A stretch of 64,000 nucleotides of DNA, taken from NCBI RefSeq assembly GCF_010993775.1, contig NZ_WOTO01000035.1:34926-98925 (forward strand), written 5' to 3'. The notes below the pieces were generated by a model that was not told where the DNA came from, searched no databases, and saw only the letters and a list, made by a program, of their open reading frames with translations. The position numbers were made by a program, and so were the translations under genes. Origin of the DNA: Fodinicola feengrottensis. GTDB lineage: Bacteria; Actinomycetota; Actinomycetes; Mycobacteriales; HKI-0501. This document shows, in pieces, positions 24,390-33,798 of the stretch; the first letter of the stretch is position 1; each line of letters starts with the position of its first letter.

Positions 24390-25794
24390 TTAGGCGCCTG
24401 AACCGTCGAACACCGGAGCCGCCAGAGCGGAGCCGCCGATTTCAACGACCGACTGCGGGTACCGCGCGGCCGAGAACGCCATGTAGCCGTAGATCTGCAG
24501 CCGAACCGACAGGTTGGTTGACGCCGCGTCCAGCAGAACGCGGGTGCGGATCGGCGACTCCCACAGCAGAAGGTCGGTAGAGCGCAGAACGTGAATAACG
24601 TCCTCGTTGGTACCGGCGCCCAGCGTGGTCGGCAGGCTTGGGTCAGTCACGACCGGCAGGCCCTGCAGCGAACCGACAATTTCCTGAGAGGTAACGCTGC
24701 CAAACTCGGCGAGCGAGTTCTGCGGGTTGCCCGAGTTCGGCACAACCAGCGGGCGGCCGCTCGTGTCGAACGCGGCCAGGAACCAAGCCCAACGCCGCGG
24801 GTGCATCACGATGACCTGCGGAGGCAGGAACCGGGAAGTCTGCACGCGCTGGATGCCGTCAGCCACCTTCGCGTACACGAGCTTGACGTTCGAGGCGCCT
24901 GAGGTTGCGACGATCGTAGTGATTCCGGAAGTCGCGCGAACGCCAGTGACCTGACCAGACGAGCCCGAGCCGGAAATGACCTGCAGATCCAGCTTGGTGG
25001 CGTAATCCGCAGTCATGTCGCGGAAAATGACCTGGTCGAAGTTGATCGGGCTCTGGTCTAGCAGCTGAATGGCGACATCCTGTTGGCCGGCGATAGTGCG
25101 AACCGGAGCCGAAACAGACGTGTCGGTGAGATCCACGGAACTAACAGCCGCGTTGTCTGCGGTCTGAGCCGCAACGGCGGTGCCGGTGTTGACCTTCGGG
25201 ATGTTGATCGAGTCAGTACCCGGCGGCAGCGCCTGCGACGTGACAACGTTCGCGTACGCCCGGCCCGCACGAGCCAGCTCGATGAACTGGCTCATCAGCC
25301 AGACCGGAGGGACGAAGTATCCGCCGGTACCGTCAGTACGGTTCAGCGCGCGGTACTCAGGGCTGGTGGCAACGTCAACGGCGTGGCGCTGGAGGCGCTG
25401 CATCGACCGGCCGTCGTCCATGTTGGCCTGCACCCGCACGAGGTCCTGTAGGTAGCTGTTGCCGTTGTTCTTCTCGTAGACGCGAGCCTCGTTGGTGACA
25501 GATGCGCTAGCCTTGGCCTGACGCACCTTGATGGCGCCTTCAGTGAGCTGCTTGTCTCGCTCCAGCTCGTCGGCCATTTTCGGTGATTCGCTCATCATAC
25601 GAACGAATCTCGGCGTCTTTCAGCTTAATGCTGGCCGCCAGAGCGCGGAATTCCGCCTCTTCCTCGGCAGACAGATCCTCGCGGGCCTCTTCGCCGGCAA
25701 CGTCCACGATCGCCTTGCGCTGCGCAAGCAGCGTTTCGCGCTCGGTGTGGGCGGTTTCGCGGCGAGCAATGAGCCGCTTGAGTCGCTCGTCCAT
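24390..25794 (-). CDS. HK97-type major capsid protein, frameshifted
   Basis: About 467 residues. ATG at 25794 with GGAGG seven bases before. The N-terminal delta domain, MDERLKRLIARRETAHTERE up to SYDERITE, lies in one frame; an extra A at 25577-25580 moves reading to MADELERDKQLTEGAIKVRQ and on. The body is HK97 fold: RTDGTGGYFVPPVWLMSQF, PPGTDSINIPKVNTGTAV, FDQVIFRDMTADYATKLD. Delta domain is probably removed by the adjacent protease. Confidence 0.9.
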
Positions 25795-25933
25795 TGACGA
25801 GCCTCCAATACATCGGGTGGGTTTATGGGTTGCGGCTAGTGCCAAGCCGGCTTGTAAAGCTCGCCCACCCAGTGCCAGGGTTCGACGTTTTTGTTTTCTT
25901 GTCGACGATCAGTGCCAGATCGTTTAGCGGGAT

Positions 25934-26661
25934 CTAGTCGGCGATCTCTTCGAGTAACGCCCTAGCTTCAGCGAGCGACATCGATTTACGTTGCGCTGCT
26001 GGCGGTGGCGTGAGAGATACAGAAAGACCCGCAAGTTTTTCGCGTACAGCCACCAAAAGGGCAGGATTCGACGAGCGGAGCTCGGCTAGTGCCTCATCTG
26101 GTTCGACGTCTGCGAGGAAGGCGAGCGCCTGGTCCAGGCTACGAACTTGCGCGGAAGTCGCAGGGTTGGCGCCGAAGTTAACCACCGACACATCGCCTTT
26201 GTGAAGGGATACCTCGGTAAGTTTGCGCTCGGTCTCGTCGTCGTTCCACTCGTCACGTTTGACTCGAAACCCGAAACTCATCTCGTCCATGTCCCCGCGC
26301 TGCATTTTGGTCTGCAGGCGCTGAACGTCAGGATCGTTGCGGTCTAGATTCGCTTCCACGTGAAGCCCATGAGCGTCGGTAGACAACTGCAGAGTGCCTG
26401 ATTTGGTCCGGGCGAGTGGCATACCCTCGTGGTTAATGAGAAGATGAAGGTCCGGCTTTTGAGCCAGCGTTGTCTTGAACGCGTCCGGATCAACCGACTC
26501 AGTCCAACCGAAAGGTGGACCGCCATAAACGTCGTATCCGTTACCGAACACCGACGCGTAGCCGGTCAGCGTCAGATTCCAGAGTCAGTGCTGCGAAATT
26601 CCAGAGCCGCGGCGACGCTTCGACGTTCGGGAGAATCGATCAGAGTGCGACGATCAACCAT
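25934..26661 (-). CDS. HK97-family prohead protease, frameshifted
   Basis: About 242 residues. ATG at 26661 with GGAG seven bases before. MVDRRTLIDSPERRSVAAAL leads to a break at about 26577 (a lost A), then LTLTGYASVFGNGYDVYGG in the other frame. LLINHEGMPLARTKSGTLQL holds the catalytic His, and MDEMSFGFRVKRDEW the Ser motif. Processes capsid and scaffold during maturation. Lies between portal and capsid, as usual. Confidence 0.88.
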
Positions 26662-26685
26662 TGATTTACTCCGTTCACAAGCCGC

Positions 26686-27937
26686 CTACGTTCCGGGCTC
26701 GTCTGTGTCCGGCTCGTTTGCGTTCGGGTCCGGAGTCTGTGATGCAGGGGTGACGGCCGCCTCAGCCAAGGGCAGCGGAGTGTAATCTTGACCGCCACCG
26801 CCCGGGATCGGTGCCCAGTCTTCTAGAGCACGCTGTTCGTCCAGGTTCTGCAGTCCGATATTGCGGGCGATCTGGTAATTAGCAAATCGGGTTGCCGAGT
26901 CCGGCCGGCTCAGTGCGTCAACGTTGAATTTCACGTATTGACCGCGGGGCAACAGCTTGGATAAGGCTTCTTCGAGCGGAGCCAGCCACGGCATGATAGT
27001 GAATCGAAGAAATTTCAGGTCGTGCTGTTCTTCGTTGGCGTATTTGATCGTGCCGGCGCTGCCAGTATCTCCACCCACGTCTTTCGGATCGACGCCGTAT
27101 ACGCTAGCGATTTGCGTAGCCGTCAGCTGCATCGTTTGAATGAACTGAGCTTCTTGAGGTTTGACGGATACGGGGTTATACGTCCAGTCTTTGCCGTACA
27201 CGATCGGCTCGTGGCTTCGGATTGCTTGAACCAAGCGGCCCTTGATTACGTTGGCGTCCGTCTGGCTGACTTCCATCTCCGAGTTAGTGAAAGTGCCAGT
27301 AGGCACGCCACCAGACTTGAACCAGTCATACGAGTACTGTTGCGCGGCCAAGCCTGTAGCTACCGACGTGGCGAACGCGGCCATCGGCGACATCCCCCAC
27401 ACGCGATACGGCATCGGGAACCACGGAATGTGGACTATGTCCGCCGTCGGGATCTCAACTCCGCGCCAATACCAAATTGGGTCGCTAAACGAGCCACGGC
27501 CGATTAACTGACTAAGCACGTCTTCGACGAACACATCGTCAGGGTTTAGCCACTCGATGTGTGTCGGATACTCGAGATTGTCTCGCTCGATGATTATGCC
27601 CACGGCGTTGCCGCGGTAGATCATCGACGTGATCATTCGGAAAAGCCAGTCCCGAAGACCGCCGGTAGTGGACGGGCTAGTCAGCAGGCTGCCGTTAGTT
27701 TAGCGGAACGCGGGAGCCGTCAGCGGTTTTCCGATAAGTCTGCAGCGGCAACATACAGATGGTGGACGCGATGATACGTCCGGCCGCGAACACCGGAGCT
27801 AGGCGCATCGCTGTTTCAGGCTGCATTGCCAGCTCGCCACCGACGGCGGACGTGCCAGGCGGCGGAACAGAGCTGGATTCAAACATCCGCTTTTCGGAGA
27901 CATCCGCAGATGCCTGACGGCGGAAGGGATTACGCAT
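26686..27937 (-). CDS. Portal protein, frameshifted
   Basis: About 416 residues, phage portal (HK97/SPP1-type). MRNPFRRQASADVSEKRMFE and LAPVFAAGRIIASTICMLPL are in the first frame; an extra A at about 27700 then gives LTNGSLLTSPSTTGGLRDWL and the long C-terminal frame with HIPWFPMPYRVWGMSPMAAF, typical of the family. DNA gate at the capsid vertex. ATG at 27937 chosen for GAGG upstream. Confidence 0.88.
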
Positions 27938-27973
27938 GTATGTGCGCCTCACTTAGCATTCGAGATCCTTCCG

Positions 27974-29393
27974 TTACCAGATCGATCCCAGAACGTCATA
28001 CGACGGCGAGGACGCCAAACCAAAAGCTGCGAGAGTGACTGCTACGAGCGGACTGATATCGGTGTTGCCTTTACGCTGCCATGCCCAGGCGTCTTGCAGA
28101 GGCCGTTTAGACGCGGCGGCTACAGCGTCGTTTAGTTCCGGTTGCCCGATGTGCCACAGCTCGCCGTTTCGGATAGCGTCGTATAGCGAACCGCATGCCT
28201 GGGCCATTTCGCGAGCCGACGTAGTCACCACCGGAATGCCTGCCGCGGTCAGCTCTACAATCAGCGAGGCAGCGGGGCCGGCGGAGTCGATAACGACAGC
28301 CTTAGGTCGACACGCTGTGACCAGTTGTTTGATGCTTTCCACGACCCACCCCGGTTCCCGGCCGGCGGTCTACAAGCTCGACGTGCACGCCACCGGCAGT
28401 GCGCCGTCCGGCTGACCCGATCGATGCGCATTGACGATCTGGGGGCACGTCAAGAGCCAGTACCACGGGATTTTCGGCCTCAGAGGTCGGATCTAATTGG
28501 TCGCGCCACAGCTTGGCATCGATCACCGAGCCGGTAGAGTTTCGCGGCCAGACAGAAAGGCGTTCGCGGGCGAAATCCGCGCGTCGCTCAACGCTTCGCG
28601 TTCTTTTTCGATGAACTCGACGGAGATCCTGTATCCCAAGGCGGGGTTAGCCACCGCCCAGGCTTCGCGATCATCCAAGTCGGACCACTCTTCACCCGGC
28701 GACCATTCCAGCCAGGCGAGAGATTTACTCAGGCCGGCTCGACCGCGGTCCCGCACTGACGTGAAGTGCTCTGCGTCGTTTTCCGGTGCGGGTACTGTTC
28801 CGGTGTAGATGATCTGTGGGTTAGGTCGAGCAGACAGTGTAGGGAGCAGCGCGGCCATTGCGGCCAACGGCAGCTCTTGCGCCTCGTCCAAAATCATGGT
28901 GTCGCCAGAGAAGCCGCGCGCCCGACGAACGGGATCGCGCCATGAATCGGAGACGTGTGCCGTCGCGAAGCTCGATGCCTTCTTCGCCGTGTGCGGTTCT
29001 GATCATGTGCACGCGCCGGCGTAACGCGTCGGTGTTGTCGATCAGCGCCTTGATTCTAAGAAACGCTTCCTGAGCGGTCTTGAACTCGTGCGCAGAGTGT
29101 ACAATGAGTTTATCGCCGAACAGAAACAACCCAGCTAGCTCACGAGCTTCGATAATCGCACCCTTGCCGTTCTGGCGAGCGACTAGAATTCCGACTTCGA
29201 AGGCTGACCATTTACCGCCCGGCTTCTCGCCCAGCGTGTCGTCCAGCGCGAGGCGCTGCCACGGATCCAGAAACAGGCCAGCAGAAGCGGCTAATTCAAC
29301 CGCTTCGAGGCCGGCAGATGAGACGTATTCAGGTACATTACGAACCCGCGGCCTTTGCAAGGCGAGCTGCTCGCCGGACTGCGATATCGTCAA
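27974..29393 (-). CDS. Terminase large subunit, three frameshifts
   Basis: About 473 residues in four frames. Packaging motor ATPase and nuclease. First part: FLDPWQRLALDDTLGEKPGG and ILVARQNGKG (Walker A-like). Breaks: about 28913 (in GGGCGCGCGG), then TMILDEAQELPLAAMAALLP (Walker B); about 28531 (ccggc), then VVLALDVPPDRQCASIGSAG, start of the nuclease with its first Asp; about 28351 (extra G), then VVESIKQLVTACRPKAVVID and the C-terminus. All motifs are kept, so the gene is probably intact in reality. TTG start at 29393 overlaps the small subunit. Confidence 0.88.
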
Positions 29394-29619
29394 CGCCGTC
29401 TCCCTTGGCCGTTGTAGCGTTGGCTAAGAGATCGGCCATGTAGTTGCGAAGTTCGCGAGCGACGGCAGCGGTTTCCGAGCCCTTGTCGTAGCCCGCATCT
29501 AGTCCACGAGCCAGCGTCAACGCGGCTTGGGCTAGGGCGGAGTTCTGCTCGTCCTCAGAAAGCCTTTGGAGGTCGTGCAACACGGCATCTTCAACCTTCA
29601 CGCCTTGCCGACCCTTCAC
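29338..29619 (-). CDS. Terminase small subunit-like protein
   Basis: 93 residues, GTG start, helical: AVLHDLQRLSEDEQNSALAQ, then VARELRNYMADLLANA and GDGVDDIAVRRAARLAKAA. This pattern is that of actinophage terminase small subunits, which select DNA for packaging. Overlaps the large subunit start by 56 bases. Confidence 0.7.
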   Translation of the reverse strand: MKGRQGVKVEDAVLHDLQRLSEDEQNSALAQAALTLARGLDAGYDKGSETAAVARELRNYMADLLANATTAKGDGVDDIAVRRAARLAKAAGS

Positions 29620-29761
29620 GATGTCCTATTTGTACCGCTCAAGCCGGGCCGACAAATCGGACATGTCGGTCAATTCGGTCTCCAGGCACGTGGGGAGAGA
29701 AGGCAAAACAGGTGCCGGTCATGCGGTAGGTTTTGTAAAAAAATCTTGGCTTGGTCTTCCG

Positions 29762-30103
29762 TCACGTTTGTCGATACCAGTCGCGCGAACGCGGCGAGTT
29801 TTCGACGACGACCTTTGTGTTCAAGGCTTCGGCGCGCGCGTGTCCGCCTTGTCGAGCGGTTCGGATGGCGTGGCAACGTGCGCACAGCGACCGCAGCATC
29901 GCGGGGTCATACCGTTGGGTGTCGTAGTCCGTGCCGTCGATGTGGTCGACAGTGTTCGCCTCTACCCCCACCACACACACCACGGATTCGCCTTCAGGTG
30001 GGTCGCCCGCACCTTGCGCCATCGTGACGTGGAACCGTTCGCCCACGAGGCAGGCTTGTGCGTCCACTTCTTGTACCAGTCGGTCGGCCTTTAGTGTGCG
30101 TAG
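29762..30103 (-). CDS. HNH endonuclease, two frameshifts
   Basis: About 110 residues. In three frames: THTKGRP, then WYKKWTHKPASWANGSTSRW up to NPWCVWWG, then VEANTVDHIDGTDYDT and LRSLCARCHAIRTARQGG. Breaks are at about 30081 (GG loss) and in the G run at 29965-29969. The CVWW...VDHI...LCARCH series is the HNH/zinc core found beside terminases, where it aids cos cleavage. Start codon not resolved. Confidence 0.75.
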   Translation of the reverse strand, partial: LRTLKADRLVQEVDAQACLVGERFHVTMAQGAGDPPEGESVVCVVGVEANTVDHIDGTDYDTQRYDPAMLRSLCARCHAIRTARQGGHARAEALNTKVVVENSPRSRDWYRQT

Positions 30104-30832
30104 TTATACGTGCCTCAGTACTTCGCCCTTGAGTGCCGCGCGCGACGCGCTGTCTGCACGGACGTCGAATTTGCTGCCCGCATCCGTCCAGTAGTTAGCG
30201 AACTGTGCGGGCTGCCATCGGTCCAACCACACGCACATATCCGTGATCCACTGAGCCCGCCGCGGATCGGCGATGGCGCCAAACTCAGGCAGCGCGACAG
30301 CGCTAATGCCGGCTGACAGCGCCCAACTGAAGGCCGACGCGCACAACGCCTCTGGACTGAGCCACTGAGACGGCACGTCCTGATACACGTCTAGCCCGAA
30401 CACGTCAGGCAGCGTGTCGGGCAGGTACCGCTTAGGGTCTTCGATAGCCCAGCGCCATGGTCCGTTGGTTAGACACAACATGGTCGTGACACTGTGGCTT
30501 TGCGCGTGCTCTATCCAGTGGCTGAATGCAGCGAACCACGCAGCATACGTGATGGTTCCTGCTCGGATAAGTGAGTCCGGCTCGTGCCAAATCGTCACGA
30601 CCGAGCCTGCAGGCAGCACGCTGTATAGCTTCGCCCAGGCCGCGTCTAGTCGTCCGGCGGCTTGATCAGCGAGATTCGGTTTGGCGCTCAGCACGATACG
30701 GCCTGCAGTGCCCCGCGGAACCGAGTTGGGCACGGCGCTGGCGTAGACCCGTGAGAGCTGCAACGGAACGGCAAGCTCTGCGGCTAGCTGTTGGCCGGTC
30801 TGCTGCGCATAGGCGCTAGCTGAGACGATCAT
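30104..30832 (-). CDS. Glycoside hydrolase-like TIM-barrel protein
   Basis: 242 residues, start by TGATGA overlap. MIVSASAYAQQTGQQLAAEL, GRIVLSAKPN, VVTIWHEPDSL, DVFGLDVYQD and VALPEFGAIADP have the spacing of phage GH26/GH39-like barrels, with the acid in WHEPD and a second acid in LPEFG. Sits at the left end of the virion arm before the terminase. Could be a virion-associated sugar hydrolase or an inactive relative; no signal peptide. Confidence 0.6.
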   Translation of the reverse strand: MIVSASAYAQQTGQQLAAELAVPLQLSRVYASAVPNSVPRGTAGRIVLSAKPNLADQAAGRLDAAWAKLYSVLPAGSVVTIWHEPDSLIRAGTITYAAWFAAFSHWIEHAQSHSVTTMLCLTNGPWRWAIEDPKRYLPDTLPDVFGLDVYQDVPSQWLSPEALCASAFSWALSAGISAVALPEFGAIADPRRAQWITDMCVWLDRWQPAQFANYWTDAGSKFDVRADSASRAALKGEVLRHV

Positions 30833-30981
30833 CAGATCTGCGGGGCGTGCGCGTAGCAAACGAGCTCGACGATTTCAGTTCCATCCGAAGTCAGACCCCA
30901 GAGGCGCTCAGCGACCGCGATATTGCCGTCATGCTCGACGCAATAGGCGGTGGTGGTGTCTTCGTCTTCGTCGTCTGACAC
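30832..30981 (-). CDS. Small acidic protein
   Basis: 49 residues, GTG start with GGAG five bases before: MSDDEDEDTTTAYCVEHDGN then VELVCYAHAPQI. Coupled to the downstream barrel protein. Function unknown. Confidence 0.55.
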   Translation of the reverse strand: MSDDEDEDTTTAYCVEHDGNIAVAERLWGLTSDGTEIVELVCYAHAPQI

Positions 30982-31012
30982 AGGTTCTCCGAATGCTGCT
31001 ATGGTAGAACGG

Positions 31013-31062
31013 CATCCCGTCACCCGGGGGACAGTTGGCAAACCGATCTGGGTGGCGGGATG
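31013..31062 (+). terminator. Long hairpin followed by TTTT
   Basis: CATCCCGTCACCC and GGGTGGCGGGATG pair over 13 positions on the + strand (one G-U), loop 24 nt, then TTTTA. A + strand terminator by form, although no + strand gene is near; an RNA structure or packaging-site element is possible because the genome arms join here. Confidence 0.5.
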
Positions 31063-31290
31063 TTTTACGTCAGAGGGGGCAACGGCATATCGCAGCCTGA
31101 ACGACGCTCCCACGCCGGCCCCTTGTCCTACGTATGCTCGCGGCGAGGATGGGAGTCCTCATTGCTCGTCCAGATACGCAGGCTAGTCAAATCAGAGGTC
31201 GGCCCGCAGACAGGATCTGTTTCGCCCTCGCGGTACCGACTTGTCCAGGCGCATCTAGCGGAACCTACCCGCTGGGCATTTCCTGACTCG
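31063..31290. other. Non-coding stretch before tRNA cluster
   Basis: No credible gene or complete tRNA. Probably holds the cohesive end/packaging start, but no site can be recognised by eye. Confidence 0.4.
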
Positions 31291-31364
31291 TAGCGCGTGC
31301 TGGATTTGAACCAGCGACTATCGGGATATGAGCCCGCCCCGCTACCAGACTGCGGCAACGCGCT
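31291..31364 (-). tRNA. tRNA with CAU anticodon (Met or lysidine Ile)
   Basis: Cloverleaf: acceptor AGCGCGT/ACGCGCT, D arm CCGC...GCGG, anticodon loop CTCATAT, T arm GCTGG-TTCAAAT-CCAGC, discriminator A. The anticodon stem has one mismatch at its base. No CCA is encoded. Met versus Ile2 cannot be decided from sequence alone. Confidence 0.85.
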
Positions 31365-31380
31365 ATGTTTACGAACCTGT

Positions 31381-31432
31381 CCCGGATTCGAACCGGGTTA
31401 TTGGTCGGCACCTTCCCGCTAACTACCCGCGG
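31381..31432 (-). other. tRNA-like remnant
   Basis: A canonical T arm CCCGG-TTCGAAT-CCGGG (31397-31381) and a D-arm-like CCGC...GCGG (31432-31416) lie 18 nt apart, too close for an anticodon arm plus variable loop, and the acceptor halves do not pair. Decayed tRNA gene or one damaged by an indel. Confidence 0.4.
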
Positions 31433-31495
31433 TCGAACCAAGCAGCCAAAACCTTATTTTCTTGGGCGGCAGTCCATCTGCCGTACAGGTCCAAG

Positions 31496-31566
31496 CATCC
31501 AGAGCAGGAATCGAACCCGCATAAACGGTTTTGGAGACCGTTGCTCTACCATTGAGCTATCCGGAA
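31496..31566 (-). tRNA. tRNA-Trp (CCA)
   Basis: Acceptor TTCCGGA/TCTGGAT (end mismatch, one G-U), D arm GCTC-AATGGTA-GAGC, anticodon arm ACGGT-CTCCAAA-ACCGT, T arm GCGGG-TTCGATT-CCTGC. Anticodon CCA. No encoded CCA tail. Phage-borne tRNA in the arm junction. Confidence 0.88.
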
Positions 31567-31618
31567 CTGTCACGATAGTAGCGTTAGAGCCTACGTATAT
31601 GACACTGGTCGATAAATA

Positions 31619-31664
31619 GACCCCGCGCTCAAGCAACGGGAGAGGACGAAGCGAGCGCGGGGTC
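31619..31664 (-). terminator. Terminator of the early operon
   Basis: GACCCCGCGCTC and GAGCGCGGGGTC form a perfect 12-bp stem with a 22-nt loop; read leftward it is followed by TATTTAT. It lies after the last right-arm gene (31779) and before the tRNAs. Confidence 0.7.
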
Positions 31665-31778
31665 ATAACCGGCCGGGAATTTGAACCATTCAACCGGCGG
31701 GCTAGATTCGGGTGGGCGCGCGCGTAGACTCACATTAATCGGTGCGCAGTACTTGACGGCACGTTCCCCTATATATTA

Positions 31779-32489
31779 CTACCTGTCAATTAGTTCATTA
31801 TCGAGGGATTCCGCATAGAAATATAGAGACCATTCTCTAAGTGACTCTAGCGCCGAGTCCTTAAGACGGCGGAACTCCCATTCGGATATGCCCATTCGCG
31901 GCCCTCCCAGCTTCTCGCTGGTTTTTCGCCCCGTCTCCATGCCCGACCAGATGCGGACCGCACGAAATTCGTCAGATGCGAGTACCCCAGCACTGAGAGC
32001 TTGTTGAAGTGCTTCTTCCATGCGGGCGTTGTCTGAATCAGCGGAGCCGAACACCGGACGGCCGATCTCCGTATGATCAGATCCGGCTTGCCGAGTCGCT
32101 AGATCGGCGGCGACCCTGGTCCGCTCACTTTGCCTGTCGGTTCTGAATACGTTCGAATCACCCGCGCCCTTGGTCCGATGGTTTGCGATCAAATAGGCAG
32201 CGAGCCGCCGATAGTGGATGTTGAATCCACCAATGAGCCGGCCGAGTTCAAGGGTGGTCTCGTCAGCTATAGCCTCCCAAACGGCCAGCAACCCGCACGC
32301 GTAGAAGTCGTCCAGAAGTTCTGGTAGTTTCCGGGCCGACAGATACGCGCGCTGCCAAGCGATCGGCTCCAATGCGCTTACGAGCTCCGATACGGCCTTG
32401 TCGTCTCGCGCGGCTGCTGCCTGCAGCAGTTTGGGTGTCTCTTCTGGCGTTAGGTCGATTCTGCGGTTCACGCGGATGCGCTCAGTCAT
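31779..32489 (-). CDS. Sigma-factor-like phage protein
   Basis: 236 residues. The middle has RLAAYLIANHRTKGAGDSN and the end has MGISEWEFRRLKDSALESL, vaguely like a sigma-region 4 helix-turn-helix ahead of a C-terminal helix; MEEALQQALSAGVLASDEFR precedes it. The homology is weak and I infer it from layout. As the last gene of the early operon, a late-transcription activator would fit. Alternative: unknown regulatory protein. Confidence 0.4.
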   Translation of the reverse strand: MTERIRVNRRIDLTPEETPKLLQAAAARDDKAVSELVSALEPIAWQRAYLSARKLPELLDDFYACGLLAVWEAIADETTLELGRLIGGFNIHYRRLAAYLIANHRTKGAGDSNVFRTDRQSERTRVAADLATRQAGSDHTEIGRPVFGSADSDNARMEEALQQALSAGVLASDEFRAVRIWSGMETGRKTSEKLGGPRMGISEWEFRRLKDSALESLREWSLYFYAESLDNELIDR

Positions 32490-32647
32490 TGCGGGTACGC
32501 GCTTCTAGTTTCTGGTCAAGCAACGAGTCCACTTCTAGCATGATTTCCGTTGCCCTTTCTATGTTCATGTCGGCGATGGGCTTTCGCGCGTCGCTGCAGT
32601 GCGCGACGTATCAGCCAGTCAATCGGCTTCCGCATGTCCGCAGTCAT
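32482..32647 (-). CDS. Small hypothetical protein, frameshifted
   Basis: About 55 residues: MTADMRKPIDWLIRRALQRR then, after a CG-run indel at about 32591, ARKPIADMNIERATEIMLEV to the stop at 32482. Its start overlaps the upstream stop and its end overlaps the next ATG. Confidence 0.55.
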
Positions 32648-33006
32648 CGCTCCCTGAGTTTCCGGAGCTCCACGAGCTCGAACGCGAGTTTGCGGAACAT
32701 GCGCAGTGTCATCACGACGTAGGCGTCGGCGACTGGCTTGCGAGCGCGTTTGACGACCGCGACGCCGTAATCAGTGCCGGCAACCGCGGCTTGTTTCTCG
32801 GCGCCTTCTACGCCTTCACGTACGCCGTCTGTGACGTTGCGATAGTTCTTGGCCTGCAGGGTGAAATCACCCGGACCGATATCCACGTCGCCGTCGTCCA
32901 GGTAGCCGTGCTGGATTTTTCGGGCGGCCCGTAGTCCGCCGTCCTGTAGAAATCGCACTATAGCGGTCTCGAACGCTGTGCCTTTTGCCTTGTTAGCGCT
33001 GCTCAT
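32644..33006 (-). CDS. Hjc-like Holliday junction resolvase
   Basis: 120 residues from ATG 33006. ANKAKGTAFETAIVRFLQDG gives the catalytic Glu, then GDVDIGPGDFTLQAKNYRN gives the Asp and the Q-x-K of a PD-(D/E)xK nuclease, in the order and spacing of archaeal-type Hjc resolvases in phages. Resolves branched replication or recombination intermediates before packaging. Confidence 0.72.
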   Translation of the reverse strand: MSSANKAKGTAFETAIVRFLQDGGLRAARKIQHGYLDDGDVDIGPGDFTLQAKNYRNVTDGVREGVEGAEKQAAVAGTDYGVAVVKRARKPVADAYVVMTLRMFRKLAFELVELRKLRER

Positions 33007-33338
33007 TTCGGCCGCCGTTTCGCACCCGTACGCGCCCACTTGCGAAGGCTAGCCACCGTGGTCGTTAGTGCGTCGCGCATTTCCTCGAGGTCGGGATGCC
33101 GAATCGTTACGGCCTGTGTGTCGATGACCCATCGTTTGTCTTGGTAGGTTCCGCCGCGGAACCCCCGGATCGTTCCAATTATCTCCCAGTGGCCGGTCAT
33201 CGGCTCAAGTTCGAGCTCGCCTTCTGGGTGTCTATTCAGAAAGGCCAGTGCCGTCTCGGCTCGCGACAACACCGTGCGGACTTCTGTCAGCTCGTTGGAA
33301 GTCAGCCGGCCGATTTCGTAGTCAGGTGGCATCCCCAT
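33003..33338 (-). CDS. Hypothetical phage protein
   Basis: 111 residues: IGRLTSNELTEVRTVLSRAE, EPMTGHWEIIGTIRGFRGG and a helical, basic C-terminus. ATG at 33338 or 33332. Overlaps both neighbours. Function unknown. Confidence 0.6.
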   Translation of the reverse strand: MGMPPDYEIGRLTSNELTEVRTVLSRAETALAFLNRHPEGELELEPMTGHWEIIGTIRGFRGGTYQDKRWVIDTQAVTIRHPDLEEMRDALTTTVASLRKWARTGAKRRPK

Positions 33339-33798
33339 TCGATTCTCGGCCGCCCTTGAGGGACTCGGACCACAGTGGGCGGGACTGCGGGTTGAAATGC
33401 GCAGGTGGCGCAGACTTGAAATAGCGAATCTTGTTGTGCCGCGGCACGAGCGTGCGGATAGCTTCGATTTCCGCGACGTGAGCCGATCCGTAGTTGGCGT
33501 GCTTGAACATGCGCACGTCATAATGCCGCGGCCACCAGTCCTTTTGCACGTGTTCGGCAAGGCGCGCGAATGGCGAGCGAATGGAACTGCCGACATACAG
33601 TAGGTCGCCGTTGTTGGCGTCCATGATGTGGTAGGTGAAGCCGATATCGGGGTCGGTGTCATCCCACCAGGCCGTTCGACGTGTCGCGGGCCTACGACGT
33701 ACTATCTTGTATCGGCCGTGCAGCCACTTCGCCAGTCCGACAACCGCGATGATCGCGAGACCCGCGGCGAATGGCCACGCGACCCGGATCAGTATCAC
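33322..33798 (-). CDS. Membrane-anchored GIY-YIG-like protein
   Basis: 158 residues, GTG start by GTGA overlap. Residues 5-26 are one membrane segment (AWPFAAGLAIIAVVGLAKWL). The soluble part has YHIMDANNGDLLYVGSS, RLAEHVQKDWW and HVAEIEAIRTLVPRHNK, matching GIY-YIG spacing (aromatic, YVG, Arg, Glu). A membrane anchor on such a nuclease is unusual. Activity is inferred. Confidence 0.6.
   Translation of the reverse strand: MILIRVAWPFAAGLAIIAVVGLAKWLHGRYKIVRRRPATRRTAWWDDTDPDIGFTYHIMDANNGDLLYVGSSIRSPFARLAEHVQKDWWPRHYDVRMFKHANYGSAHVAEIEAIRTLVPRHNKIRYFKSAPPAHFNPQSRPLWSESLKGGRESNGDAT

Noticed and set aside
31665..31740. Another tRNA, suggested by GGTTCAAATTCC on the - strand
   Set aside because: The T stem does not pair and no D or anticodon arm fits upstream.
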